A stretch of 64,000 nt of DNA, taken from assembly GCF_007745175.1 (NCBI RefSeq), contig NZ_CP036271.1:4848314-4912313 (forward strand), read 5' to 3'. Origin of the DNA: Caulifigura coniformis. GTDB lineage: Bacteria > Planctomycetota > Planctomycetia > Planctomycetales > Planctomycetaceae. Shown here one piece after another: positions 8,471-19,969 of the stretch. Both the position numbers and the translations under genes were made by a program. A model generated the notes under the pieces. The model saw nothing but the letters and a program-made list of their open reading frames with translations, was not told the DNA's origin and made no database searches. Every line of letters starts with the position of its first letter. Position 1 is the first letter of the stretch.

Positions 8471-11400
8471 TTACTCGCGGACGATTTCCAGGCCGTTGAG
8501 GAGCGTCAGTCCGGTCGTTGCCGACAGGTCGACCTGCAATGTGCCGTTCACTTTCACGCCGGTCACGTCGATGACGGTCGGAGCGATCGTGTTCGAGGCG
8601 GGTGTCGGGAGGTTGACTTCGATCTCTTTGCTGTCGTCTCCCGACGACAGTCGGATCTTCATCGCTGTGGCCGAGGGGGATTCGCGCAGGTCGCCGAAAT
8701 GGAGACGGATGGTGTAGGTTGCGGCTTCGTCATCCTTCCCGAGAACCGGGATCGACAGAGACTGCAGCCCGCTGGCCCACGATTCATAGAGCCAGGGGGT
8801 CGGGGAGGTCACGTTGTGCCTGCCAATCGACCCGACAGCCTCAAAGCCGCCCTGTTTCGAAAACGCCGGCGCGATGTCGAGTTTCACTTCGAGGGAGGTT
8901 TCCCGGTACGGGAGCGGCCGGGGGTAAGCGAACCAGATTTTCCCGTCGGCATCTTTGCGATCTCCGGGAGCGCCCAGGTTGATGGCCAGATGCTTGACCG
9001 GCGTCAGGCTGCCGACGGCACTGTAGATCGTCCAGGGACGACGGGCCTCGCGCGGCTCGAGCACAATCGTGGAAGCGATCGAGAACTGGCAGACGCATCC
9101 CGCGCTTGCTTCAGGAATCATGACCAGGCCACCCGCCGCGATGGCATTGATCCAGCATCCCAGGCGATGGCCGCCGAAGTGCCGGATCCCTTCATCCTGA
9201 TTCAGGTCGGCGAATGCCGTCGCACCCGATCGAAACAGCAGCATTCCTGAATCGCAGGCCGTGACCATTCCGCAATGATGTCCGGTCCGCATCATGCTCC
9301 AGGGAACGGGTTCCCCGGTAATCGGGTGAGGCCGCGTCAATTGTTCGCCGTTGGCGAGGTCGTAGATCCAGGGTTCGGCCAGGATCTGGTTGCCGATCAC
9401 GATGGGGCGATTGCGGTAATTCGCATCCTTGGCCCAGAGCTTGTAGCCGTCGTCAGCCGAAAGGACGACGAGCCTGCGTCGGCTGAATTCGCCGTCGACG
9501 AACTGCTTCCAGTAGTGGCCGTTCGCATTTGCACCGCACAGGACCAGCTTTCCATCGGCGAACATCATGGTCAGCTTGCCGCCGCCGATCCCGATGTCAC
9601 TGCAATCGGTGACGTCGACCGGATGAGCCCAGAGCTTCTCTCCCGAGTTGATGTTCACGGCCACCGCCATCCGGACGTCGGCCTTCTTCATTCGCTCTTC
9701 GGCGAGATCCCGCTCTTTGCCGGTGAGGGCGGCTAGGTTCGATTTGTCCTGCCGGAGGATGGCATCGCGCTCCTCGCTGGTGATCGAGCTGTCGATAAAG
9801 CAGACCTTGTCCGGGGCAATCGCCAGCGTGTGATGCGAAATTGTGTTGCCGTTGTACGACCAGGCGTGTTTCCCGGTTGCGAGTTCGATGGCGAAGATTG
9901 CGTCTGTCGAATCGTCGGTCACCCGGCCTCGTCGACGCGCCTGATCCGCGAGCTGCGGACGGAGCGTCGCCGCCCCGATCAGCATCCCCCCTTCGATGGC
10001 GACGAAGCCCCATTGATGCCGACCGTTGTTGCGGCTGGCCGGCAGTTCGTGCGTCGCCACGAGGCGGCCTGTCGCGGCATCGAGCTGCAGACACTTGCTG
10101 CCGACGAAGTGAAACACGCATCCGAGTCCGGCGGCGATATTGGCCGGATTCTGATTTTGAAAGACGCCGGTGCGGATGGCGCCGTCGTTGGTGTGGGTCC
10201 ACAGGTGAACGCCGTTGTAGGCGTCGTAGGCCTGAATCGTGTTGTCACCCTGCACGATCAGCTTGCCGTCGATGGCAAGCGGGCCGACCGCTCCGTCGTG
10301 GCGGTTGACCATCTCACCCGGGCCCGGATCGCCATACCAGAGAACTCCGAGGTCTCCCTGCACCCGCTTGTCGGCGCTGACAGCGGTGTTGGCCGCATTT
10401 CCATATTGATGTGACCAGTCCCCAGCGCCGGGTAGTTTTCCGCGAACCAGTGTGGTCCACTCCGCCCTGCTTTCGACCTTTGATTCCGGATCGAGTCCGG
10501 TCTCGTTGATCACCTTCCGAGCGGTTTCGACCAACTCAGGCTTCGCGGTTTCCAGACAGAGGACTCCGCCGACTGGCTTCAGGTGGCGGGCGACCTGCTC
10601 TCCCGAGAAAGGAGCGCCCCCGGTGCGAATCGCGGTTTCCGAAACGATCAGGTTCGCAAAGAAGTTCGAATAGGGGATTTCGTCCAGCTTCCACGTGTGG
10701 ATCGTAATCCGGTGACCGTAGAGTCCGGCCGCCTGAAGCGACTGACGGGCCCGCGCGGCCTTTTCGGGATTCGGCTCCACGCAGTAGATCTTGAGATCGC
10801 TGTGCGTCGCGAGTTCGTGAGCCAGCTGTCCTTCTTCCGCGCCAACGATCAGGCAGTAGCCCCGAGTGACTCCGGAGCTGGCAAGAATCTGCGCCGCGGC
10901 ATTGCGGATAGCGGGATCGATGGTCGGCGTCTTCTTCCCGGAGGCAGCGAGCGTTTCGGCCACAGGCGTCGCCCCCCCGAAGGCGGCGACGACGCCGGCA
11001 TCGGTGCTCACCAGGAGCGAGCCATTCGCAGCCGACAGGCCGCGGGCATCGCCTTCGACTTCGTGCGTCCAGACCTGCTCGCCGTTGTCCTTGCGGTAGG
11101 CCGTGACCTTTCCTTTCCCGCCGACAATCACATGCTCGGCGGTGACGATCAGCGAGGAGTCGTCGGGGGTCTCGACCTGCCAGTCAACTCCGGTCGTTTT
11201 CAGCGTCGCCAGTTCGTCCTGCAGCTTCTTCTTTTTTTCAGCGGCCGCCTTGCGCGCGTCGGCATCGCGTTCCTTGCCAAGCGTGGCCAGTTGAGCTTCG
11301 ATGGCATGTCGCCGCCGACTGGCGGCCGCCGCCTTAGGACGATCGAGACGGGCCACATAGGCGCCAGTCGCGACATACGCCTGGTCGTTTTGGATCGCGA

Positions 11401-12358
11401 GCTGATGACCGTCCAGCCAGGCGAAGCCGACATCTCCCTTTGCTTCAGTCATCGCGAGGAAGTGGTGTTCGCCGCCGCTGTAAATCTGTCCGTCCGCCAG
11501 GACGGCGACCGTGCCGCCCACGACGCCGCCGGCGGTCGTGCGCCAGCTATGCGTCCGCTTGTGAAGCAGCGTGCCGGTTTTCAGATCGAAAGCGCCGGGC
11601 AGCGATCCTCCTGAGGGAACGAACAGCAGGTCCTCCTTCGCCAGGAGAGCCCCTTGCGGCGAAAGATCATTTCGTCCGGCATCCATCGAGCTGACCTGAT
11701 CGACGCCCCAGACGCGCCGGCCGGTTTCGACATCGACGCCTTCCAGATAGACATCCTCGTGCGGGAAGATGCCCGCCCCGAAATACGCGACTCCACGATG
11801 AACAAGGACCCCGGTGCGGAGGGGCCACTTCGAGATCATTTCACCCCGGGCGAGCAGCCATTCATCCTGCGGCGCGACACGGTGCTCCCACTGGAGGGCT
11901 CCCGTAAGCTTGTCGACGCAGTACACGCGCCCGTCATCCGAGCCGAACAGAAGGCGGTTTCCGGCAACGGTCGGGGCCAGCCGCACCGGCCCACCGGTAT
12001 AGAACGTCCAGAGCTCACGGCCGCTCGCGAGGTCGACGCAGTGGACCTGGTGGTCGACGGTCGAACCGAAGTAGACCTTGCCGTCCGAAGAGACGGTTCG
12101 GAAGGCGTCATCGAACCGGATACGGTGCGCAATCAGCTTGCCTTCCATCACGCGCCCCTCGGCGCTGGACCACGCGAGGCGTGGTGTTGCGGGGGCCTTA
12201 ATCATCCAGCGAGAGTTCAGCGGCAGCGTGAGTGAATCGTCTGTCGAGGCGCTGCGTGAATTGTCACCGCGTTCGGTGGGCCAATCTGCGGCGACGCCTG
12301 AAGTCGCAAGTGACATCAGGAGGGACGAAACCGCGAACAGCGGGCGAAGCGTCAACAT
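8471..12358 (-). CDS. Exported PQQ-like beta-propeller protein with embedded methyltransferase-like and malectin-like domains
   Basis: This 1295-residue protein has a signal peptide (cut near residue 23, SGVAA). Residues 25-470 carry PQQ-type propeller blades (for example GRELWTFYTGGP and GEQVWTHEVEG). Residues about 485-650 look like a Rossmann methyltransferase: YCLIVGAEEGQLAHELA in the position of motif I and YCVEPNPEKAARAR after it. Propeller blades resume at 655-1090, and the last 170 residues resemble a malectin-like carbohydrate-binding fold. A short Lys/Glu-rich coiled stretch lies in the first propeller. The export signal makes SAM-dependent catalysis doubtful, and motif I is degenerate (GxExG). 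Function is unknown; a periplasmic sensing or scaffold role is possible. Confidence 0.8.
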   Translation of the reverse strand: MLTLRPLFAVSSLLMSLATSGVAADWPTERGDNSRSASTDDSLTLPLNSRWMIKAPATPRLAWSSAEGRVMEGKLIAHRIRFDDAFRTVSSDGKVYFGSTVDHQVHCVDLASGRELWTFYTGGPVRLAPTVAGNRLLFGSDDGRVYCVDKLTGALQWEHRVAPQDEWLLARGEMISKWPLRTGVLVHRGVAYFGAGIFPHEDVYLEGVDVETGRRVWGVDQVSSMDAGRNDLSPQGALLAKEDLLFVPSGGSLPGAFDLKTGTLLHKRTHSWRTTAGGVVGGTVAVLADGQIYSGGEHHFLAMTEAKGDVGFAWLDGHQLAIQNDQAYVATGAYVARLDRPKAAAASRRRHAIEAQLATLGKERDADARKAAAEKKKKLQDELATLKTTGVDWQVETPDDSSLIVTAEHVIVGGKGKVTAYRKDNGEQVWTHEVEGDARGLSAANGSLLVSTDAGVVAAFGGATPVAETLAASGKKTPTIDPAIRNAAAQILASSGVTRGYCLIVGAEEGQLAHELATHSDLKIYCVEPNPEKAARARQSLQAAGLYGHRITIHTWKLDEIPYSNFFANLIVSETAIRTGGAPFSGEQVARHLKPVGGVLCLETAKPELVETARKVINETGLDPESKVESRAEWTTLVRGKLPGAGDWSHQYGNAANTAVSADKRVQGDLGVLWYGDPGPGEMVNRHDGAVGPLAIDGKLIVQGDNTIQAYDAYNGVHLWTHTNDGAIRTGVFQNQNPANIAAGLGCVFHFVGSKCLQLDAATGRLVATHELPASRNNGRHQWGFVAIEGGMLIGAATLRPQLADQARRRGRVTDDSTDAIFAIELATGKHAWSYNGNTISHHTLAIAPDKVCFIDSSITSEERDAILRQDKSNLAALTGKERDLAEERMKKADVRMAVAVNINSGEKLWAHPVDVTDCSDIGIGGGKLTMMFADGKLVLCGANANGHYWKQFVDGEFSRRRLVVLSADDGYKLWAKDANYRNRPIVIGNQILAEPWIYDLANGEQLTRPHPITGEPVPWSMMRTGHHCGMVTACDSGMLLFRSGATAFADLNQDEGIRHFGGHRLGCWINAIAAGGLVMIPEASAGCVCQFSIASTIVLEPREARRPWTIYSAVGSLTPVKHLAINLGAPGDRKDADGKIWFAYPRPLPYRETSLEVKLDIAPAFSKQGGFEAVGSIGRHNVTSPTPWLYESWASGLQSLSIPVLGKDDEAATYTIRLHFGDLRESPSATAMKIRLSSGDDSKEIEVNLPTPASNTIAPTVIDVTGVKVNGTLQVDLSATTGLTLLNGLEIVRE

Positions 12359-12472
12359 GGTCGGACACCTGGGGCGGGGCCCGCTCGCGCGGGTGGAAGG
12401 GCGTCAGCAGCGAGGTGCAGACTACCGACTTCCAGAAGGCATCGCGACAGTCGAGACAGCCGCTTTCGAAAG

Positions 12473-13909
12473 TCACGCAGGAACCGCGGCGGCGGCCGTC
12501 ACGGACTTTGCCAGTTCTTCACGTTTTCTTCGCCGGCGAATCGTTCTTCGCCAGCGCCAGGCGGCGATCAGCAGGACCAGGCCGGACAGCAACCAGTATC
12601 TCCCCGGGCCATAGCTCACCCAGTAGATCGCGACCTTGACCAGTTCCGTGACGATCAGCTGCATCCCGGTATCAGTTTTCCACCAGTTGGCAGCATTGAA
12701 GTCGACCACCGGCGCCGAGACATAGAGGAACTGATCCGCGCGAGGCCCATAGATCGCCCGGAACGACATCCGTGCGCGGCGTGTATGGTAGAAGCTCGTC
12801 ACGACAGCCACCCTGGCGTCCGGCTCCTGGTCCAGCACTTCCCTGGCGGCCATCGCGTCCTCGATCGTTCCGTCGCTCTTCATGGAGAGAACCTGGAATC
12901 GGTCGAGCGAGACTCCACGCCGGCTGATGGCTTTGGCCGCGATCTCGTGAACAGGCGACGCGAGGCCATCTTCCACGGACGGGGAGGCATGGTTCCGCGG
13001 CAACAGGATGTCGTCCGCCAGGCCTGCATTCACGAGGGCGGCCGCCACGAAAGGCCTGACGTCTTCGTCTCCGGGCAGCAGGACGACGTGGTCGACTTTT
13101 GTTGGCATCTGGCCGATATCGAGCCACCGCGCGACCGACTCCAGCCAACTCGCTGACATGGCGTTTCGCCCGGAGTCGACTGCCCTGCCTGCCTTGAGGG
13201 CCGTCTCGTACTCCTCGGGATCGAAGGGTGTCGGCTGGGCGGGGCTTCCACGGTGGATGGACGCAATGGCGAGGGAGACTCCTCCCAGGACGACGGCGCG
13301 GATCCCCCCGCGCGACTTCCACCAGTTCGTCGCATCGAACCGGCGATCAGTCAGCGGTTGAATGCCGAGTTGGGGGGCACGTGTCTTGAGGACGGCGTCG
13401 ACCATGATCTTCAGTCGCCGAGTCTGGAATTCGTCGCAGAGGGCCGTGACCTGTTGCGGCGACCCTGGAACGAGCCAGCGGTCCAGAAGCTCGAGGGCCT
13501 CCCACTGATTGCGTGCCTCGCCCTGCAGCACGATCCGCTGTCCATCAGGGACTCCGCGGCGCGCCAATTCACGATGAAATTCGGCAATCCGGTCAGGAGC
13601 AATTCCCAGTTCTTCCAGGCGAGTCTTCGACATCTCCGGCTTGAGGATGAGCGGGCCCGGAATGTTCCGTACGGCGTTGGCGGCGTAGTTGTAGGCGCCG
13701 TCGCCGGACATCATGAACAGGGCATCCGGGTGGCTGTGGGCCGTCTCGACGATCAGCAGTCTTCCGATGCCGCGCAGAATGGGAACATGGAAGAGGAGGA
13801 TCGCGGTGAAGAGAGCGAGGAGGCTCCAGCGGATCCAACGCCGTCGTCGTCGCCGCGGCGACAGGCTCGGCGTCATTGGATCCGATTTCGTGTGCCTGGG
13901 AGAGGCCAT
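12473..13909 (-). CDS. Membrane protein with two DUF218 (YdcF-like) halves
   Basis: The start at 13909 gives about 478 residues. An Arg-rich cytoplasmic head is followed by one membrane segment (WSLLALFTAILLFHVPIL), two related extracytoplasmic halves and a C-terminal membrane helix (WLLSGLVLLIAAW) with a basic tail. The second half has the DUF218 features (DHVVLLPGDED, then TSFYHTRRARMSF). Both halves end with the same pattern, FDATNWWKS and FNAANWWKT, showing an internal duplication. DUF218 proteins such as YdcF and SanA are linked to envelope biology, but the reaction is not established. A longer open frame reaches 14128, but its extra residues look untranslated. Confidence 0.75.
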   Translation of the reverse strand: MASPRHTKSDPMTPSLSPRRRRRRWIRWSLLALFTAILLFHVPILRGIGRLLIVETAHSHPDALFMMSGDGAYNYAANAVRNIPGPLILKPEMSKTRLEELGIAPDRIAEFHRELARRGVPDGQRIVLQGEARNQWEALELLDRWLVPGSPQQVTALCDEFQTRRLKIMVDAVLKTRAPQLGIQPLTDRRFDATNWWKSRGGIRAVVLGGVSLAIASIHRGSPAQPTPFDPEEYETALKAGRAVDSGRNAMSASWLESVARWLDIGQMPTKVDHVVLLPGDEDVRPFVAAALVNAGLADDILLPRNHASPSVEDGLASPVHEIAAKAISRRGVSLDRFQVLSMKSDGTIEDAMAAREVLDQEPDARVAVVTSFYHTRRARMSFRAIYGPRADQFLYVSAPVVDFNAANWWKTDTGMQLIVTELVKVAIYWVSYGPGRYWLLSGLVLLIAAWRWRRTIRRRRKREELAKSVTAAAAVPA

Positions 13910-14349
13910 CAAAGATGGTTTGCTGGAAGGACGTAGTACTTCCTGCAAACTAGGAGATCGATGGAGTCTCCGAAAGCCCGAGAGTCTGGACGACGGCCTC
14001 TCGCTGATGCCGTCGTCCATTCCTGCCGGCGCAAAAAATGAGACCCGACGAACGCCCGAAACCGGACGGTCGCCGGGCCAGCCCGGCAAAAAAGGAAGTG
14101 GCCTGGATCCGCTGGTCGATTCCGGCATTGCTGCCGGAAGTCTTGCGACTCTGCCCGATCGATTCAGTGGCCTTTGGTACGTCCTCGCCCTGAATGCGAG
14201 AAACGTGCGAGACCTGCACCGCGAATCTCGGAAGTTTCTGCCCTGGGAGACGAAATTCCCGTGCTGCCAGACGGAGGCAGTGGTGAAAACTCTTTCAGGG
14301 AAATGGCTTAGACGATTTTGAATGGCTCGCGCATGGGTTTCGAAAAACC
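13910..14349. other. Intergenic stretch upstream of the DUF218 gene
   Basis: These 440 bases separate the end of the YihY gene from the start of the DUF218 gene, both on the minus strand. Open frames here are extensions of the DUF218 frame or unrelated short frames with no motif. No clear terminator stem or promoter was identified. Confidence 0.4.
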
Positions 14350-15288
14350 TCAGTTGGGCCTCATCTCGGGCGAATTTCCCAGTCCTTGCTGAGTCCTCGA
14401 TTCCTCTGTGGCAGCAATCGCGTTGGACGAGGGAACGATCTGAGTGCCATATCGGTTGGCGTACACCTGCGTGAATTCCGCTCCGAAAAACACGATCTGC
14501 GCGGAGTAGTAGACCCAGACCAGCAGCACGATCAAGGACCCGGCCATTCCGTAGGACGATGCCATCGAGCTTCGGCCCAAGTACAGCCCCAGGGCGAACT
14601 TGCCGATCGCGAACAAGAGGGACGTGATCACTGCTCCGACCCAGACGTCCTTCCAGGCGATCTTTACGTCCGGGACCATCTTAAAGGTGACTGCAAAAAT
14701 CCCTGTGATCACGACGAAACCCACTACGGTGTTTCCAATTGTGAAGAGCGAGTGGAGATCCCCACGACCGTGGCCGACGAAGGCGACGGTCGCAGAGAGG
14801 GCCGTGCTCATCGCCAGCGAGACGAGCAGTAAGAATGCACTTCCCATCACCATCGCGAATGAAAGGAAGCGGTCCCGGATCAATCCCCAGATTCCGCGTC
14901 CCGGACGGGGCTGCACTTCCCAAATGGTGTTCAGACTCTCCTGTAACTGTCCGAACACTCCCGACGCTCCGAAGAGGAGCGTGATGACGCCGAGGACGGC
15001 GGCGAGTGTCCCGGACTGTTCGTTGTCCGCATTCTCGATCATCGCCTGGAGGGCTTCGGCGCCCTGTTTACCGATGAGCGCCTGCCCCTGGCGTTCGATC
15101 TCTCCAGTGGCCGCGTCATCTCCGAAGAATAGGGCCGCCACGCGGAGAGAAATGACCAGCAGCGGCGCCATCGAGAGGGCGGTGTAGAACGCGAGCGCGG
15201 CTCCCAGACGCGGAACTTTATCTTCACTCCATTCCCGGCCGGTCTGCACCAGCAGGTCGCGCCATTCTCTCAGGTCCAGGTGTTTCAT
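14350..15288 (-). CDS. YihY/BrkB family inner-membrane protein
   Basis: The 312-residue protein has the YihY fold: an N-terminal amphipathic stretch, then about six membrane segments. The family core LGAALAFYTALSMAPLLV lies near residues 29-46, and the WGLIRDRFLSF and VLLVWVYYSAQIVFFGAEF segments are typical. YihY/BrkB proteins were once thought to be RNase BN, an assignment since withdrawn; a transport or envelope function is suspected but not shown. The C-terminal tail is short and polar. The gene reads leftwards on its own. Confidence 0.9.
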   Translation of the reverse strand: MKHLDLREWRDLLVQTGREWSEDKVPRLGAALAFYTALSMAPLLVISLRVAALFFGDDAATGEIERQGQALIGKQGAEALQAMIENADNEQSGTLAAVLGVITLLFGASGVFGQLQESLNTIWEVQPRPGRGIWGLIRDRFLSFAMVMGSAFLLLVSLAMSTALSATVAFVGHGRGDLHSLFTIGNTVVGFVVITGIFAVTFKMVPDVKIAWKDVWVGAVITSLLFAIGKFALGLYLGRSSMASSYGMAGSLIVLLVWVYYSAQIVFFGAEFTQVYANRYGTQIVPSSNAIAATEESRTQQGLGNSPEMRPN

Positions 15289-15499
15289 CTTCGCACGCGG
15301 ATTCTCGGCTCCCTTGTCATGGCGATCGGAGAGGCTCGCAGACGTCGATCAACGTGCAATCGGTGTGCCCTGCGAAGAATGAAGAGGACAGGCCCATTTC
15401 CTGCCATTTCCCAAGCGCTCGAGAAGACGCCCGTCTGTCCTGCAGGCACTCACGCTGGATGTTGTTCGGGCAGCACCCGCGGCCTGGAGCGAATCCGAA

Positions 15500-16225
15500 T
15501 CAGGACTGCTGCCGCGGAAGTTCCCGCGAGTCCATGATCGGGCGAGGCTCGTCGAGGGCAGCCCGAAGAACGTCGAGTGCATAGACGGCGGGGTCTGACG
15601 CCATCGACAGATTCACGATCCGTTCGCGGGGCCCGCCGGAACTCATCGAGAAAATGATCGCCGGGTCACCGGCCAGATCGTGCTGCGGTTCGACTTCGGG
15701 AAGGGCGGCGATACTTGCAGTGACCTCCGCGTTGGCGATGTCATCGAGCGCCGCGATCGGCAGCGGGCGTTGCCGGAGTCGTTTGAGCAGAGATCCGACG
15801 GACTCGCCAAGGGTGGGCAGGACGAAACCGGGGGCAATATCGGACCAGGGATCGAGCACGAACCGGCGATACCAGCAGTGCGGATGCGGCAACAGCAGTT
15901 CCGGGGTCGTCGAGATGTGGTCTCCGTAAGCGAGAAGGTCGAGGTCGAGCGTTCGCGGACCCCAGCGACCAGTTCGCCGCCGGCCGAAGTCATGCTCGAT
16001 CTCATGGAGCCGCGCCAGGAACTCGTCGGCGGGAAGCTCCGTCGCGACGGCTGCGACCGCGTTGAGATAGGGGTTTGTCGAACGCGAGCCGACAGGAGTG
16101 GTGCTGAACAGACGGCTGCGGGTGATGATCCGGGTTTGCGGCAGCTTCGCGACGCGTTCTGCCGCCGCCCTGAACGTGTCTGCGACGTATCCGAGGTTCC
16201 CGCCAAATGCCACAAAGGAGCGCAT
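15500..16225 (-). CDS. folK: HPPK, 6-hydroxymethyl-7,8-dihydropterin pyrophosphokinase (FolK)
   Basis: The 241-residue protein starts MRSFVAFGGNLGYVADTF, with the usual HPPK N-terminus, and carries the signature RRTGRWGPRTLDLDLLAYGD that holds the catalytic Asp pair. It transfers pyrophosphate from ATP to 6-hydroxymethyldihydropterin in folate synthesis. The HPPK domain ends near residue 165; the remaining 75 residues, including a segment about a Ser/Gly turn (MSSGGPRERIVNLSM), are extra and I do not recognise them. No folP or folB is adjacent. Confidence 0.92.
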   Translation of the reverse strand: MRSFVAFGGNLGYVADTFRAAAERVAKLPQTRIITRSRLFSTTPVGSRSTNPYLNAVAAVATELPADEFLARLHEIEHDFGRRRTGRWGPRTLDLDLLAYGDHISTTPELLLPHPHCWYRRFVLDPWSDIAPGFVLPTLGESVGSLLKRLRQRPLPIAALDDIANAEVTASIAALPEVEPQHDLAGDPAIIFSMSSGGPRERIVNLSMASDPAVYALDVLRAALDEPRPIMDSRELPRQQS

Positions 16226-16290
16226 CGCGGAAATGTAGCGGCTCGGTTGGCGCGTGGAGAGTCAACCCGGCGAAGTTCCGCGAGCGGCGA

Positions 16291-16650
16291 TCAGGGCTCT
16301 TCGAGCCACTTCCAGGCGTCTTCGATCTGGGACGCGTCAAAATAGCGGATCGTGGCCATGGTGAACGGCGTGCAGACCTGGGCCATCCATTTTTCCCAGG
16401 TTTTCTCGCCGACGAGCGCGATGCGTTCGACCTTGGCGCAATGCGTCGTCGAGAATTTGATGTCGTCCCAGAGGGCGGCGGTGTCCCAGCCATGGAAATC
16501 ATGGAACCAGGCCAGGATCCGCGCCTTTTCATGGGGTGCGATGGCCCCATCGATGTCCGGAACGAACGTCTTGTAGTCGGCGTCGTGAAGCTTCCCTGAG
16601 AGCTTGAACCCGATCACGCGTCCCGCGCTGCGCGAAAGCTTCTCAATCAT
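16291..16650 (-). CDS. SpoIIAA-like (STAS-fold) small protein
   Basis: The 119-residue product matches the SpoIIAA-like family of single-domain STAS-fold proteins: FKLSGKLHDADYKTFVPDID near the N-terminus, then ILAWFHDFHGWDTAALWDDI and a C-terminal FDASQIEDAWKWLEE helix. Such proteins are widespread in proteobacteria and planctomycetes. Their role is not well defined; a lipid-binding or regulatory part has been proposed. It is 65 bases upstream of folK on the same strand, which suggests a shared transcript but not a shared pathway. Confidence 0.85.
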   Translation of the reverse strand: MIEKLSRSAGRVIGFKLSGKLHDADYKTFVPDIDGAIAPHEKARILAWFHDFHGWDTAALWDDIKFSTTHCAKVERIALVGEKTWEKWMAQVCTPFTMATIRYFDASQIEDAWKWLEEP

Positions 16651-16769
16651 GACACCGTCTCTCCGTCGTGAGGAAGTTCGAGGCGCTCACACAGTGCCAG
16701 AACGTCCCGGTCGTTGCAACGGTTCGATGGAGGCGTCCCCTGCGAAGCGTGAGGGGCCGCAGTTTCGCG

Positions 16770-16940
16770 CTACCAGGCCGAATTGAGCTTGTCGCCGCTG
16801 TCGTTAAACATCATTCGCGTGTTGTTGCCCAGCGCACCGATGGCGGCGATACAGACGGCAACGATCAAGGCCAGCATCACTGCGTATTCAACCGCCGTCG
16901 GGCCATCTTCTCGCCGGAGGAAGTTGAGGATGCGGCTCAT
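16770..16940 (-). CDS. Flp/Fap-type (type IVb) pilin
   Basis: The ATG at 16940 gives a 56-residue pilin precursor. A short basic leader (MSRILNFLRRE) is followed by the prepilin cleavage site region DGPTAVEYAVMLALIVAV, with the Glu at position 5 after the Gly that the type IVb class uses. The mature part has one hydrophobic helix and a short polar tail ending NSAW. Flp pilins are processed by TadV-type peptidases and assembled by the Tad machine. No tad gene is near, so this is an orphan pilin. A longer frame upstream to 17021 lacks pilin features. Confidence 0.88.
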   Translation of the reverse strand: MSRILNFLRREDGPTAVEYAVMLALIVAVCIAAIGALGNNTRMMFNDSGDKLNSAW

Positions 16941-17124
16941 GGTGCGGCAGGTCGGCTGGGGGAGACGGATGTTTCGGATTTGATGAACCCTACGCCTCAA
17001 CAAGGCGCGGGGTCGCCGCAAAACGAGGAGGATTTCTCAATCGGCGGTTTGCCCACGTTCCAGGCCGAAGGCCGAACCGCCACAACCGGTACAACCCGCA
17101 GCGAAGTCTCCCGAGATCCTTTCG

Positions 17125-19251
<2,127 letters not shown>

Positions 19252-19423
19252 GGAGTTCTGGGCAATCGGGTTCAGCGAAAGTGCGGCAACTTCTGCAGCT
19301 GGATCGCAAGGCTCTCCGCCGGGGGAGTGGCTCAACTTCCCGATGCGAATCAGGAAACCGATAACCCCATTCTAGCTACCAGCGGAAAGCCCGTCCCGTT
19401 GCGAACGCCCTTCCCTCCGCCCT

Positions 19424-19957
19424 ATGTCCTTCGCATTCCCCCTGTGTGAACAACTCTGTCCTTCGAAGAGAGGAGGCCGCCGCGCCGTTGCCGTTCTACT
19501 GGCATTGGCGAGTTTCGGTTGCCGGTCCGCCACGCACACCACCACCGGCGCGGCGACCGGAGCGGGTGTCGGGGCCCTTGCCGGAGCGGTCATCGGCAGC
19601 CGGGTGGGGAAGCCCCTTCAGGGGGCCGCGATCGCCGGCGCTGCAGGGGGCGTGATCGGAGGGACTGCCGGCGCCGCCCAGGATCTCCGTGAGCAGGAAG
19701 AAGAGCGCACCGCGGACGAACACTACCGGCAGACGCTCGAAATCGCCCTGAAGAATGAAGACGTCCTGCAGATGCTGGCAGATGGACAGTCGGAAGAAGT
19801 GATCCTCAATACGGTCGAGAAATCCTTTTCGTCTTTCGACCTCAACCCGACCGGCCTGTCGATCCTGAAAGCTGCGGGGGCCAGCGACCGCATCATCATC
19901 GCGATGCAGAACTCGCGCCGCGTCCGACGCCCTGTGACGCTGAAATCGGTTCGGTAG
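19424..19957 (+). CDS. Glycine-zipper lipoprotein
   Basis: The 177-residue precursor has a basic start, a hydrophobic signal and a lipobox ending LASFGC (about residues 28-33), so it is a probable lipoprotein. Residues 40-86 form a glycine-zipper region with repeated GAxxG steps (TGAGVGALAGAVIGSRVG), which packs as a membrane-associated helical hairpin. The C-terminal 80 residues are a soluble helical domain (LKNEDVLQMLADGQSEEVIL). Proteins of this kind stabilise or span the outer envelope. It is transcribed away from uvrB and convergent with the next gene, 12 bases away. The ATG at 19424 is the likely start. Confidence 0.75.
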   Translation: MSFAFPLCEQLCPSKRGGRRAVAVLLALASFGCRSATHTTTGAATGAGVGALAGAVIGSRVGKPLQGAAIAGAAGGVIGGTAGAAQDLREQEEERTADEHYRQTLEIALKNEDVLQMLADGQSEEVILNTVEKSFSSFDLNPTGLSILKAAGASDRIIIAMQNSRRVRRPVTLKSVR

Positions 19958-19969
19958 GCAGCCGACGAC

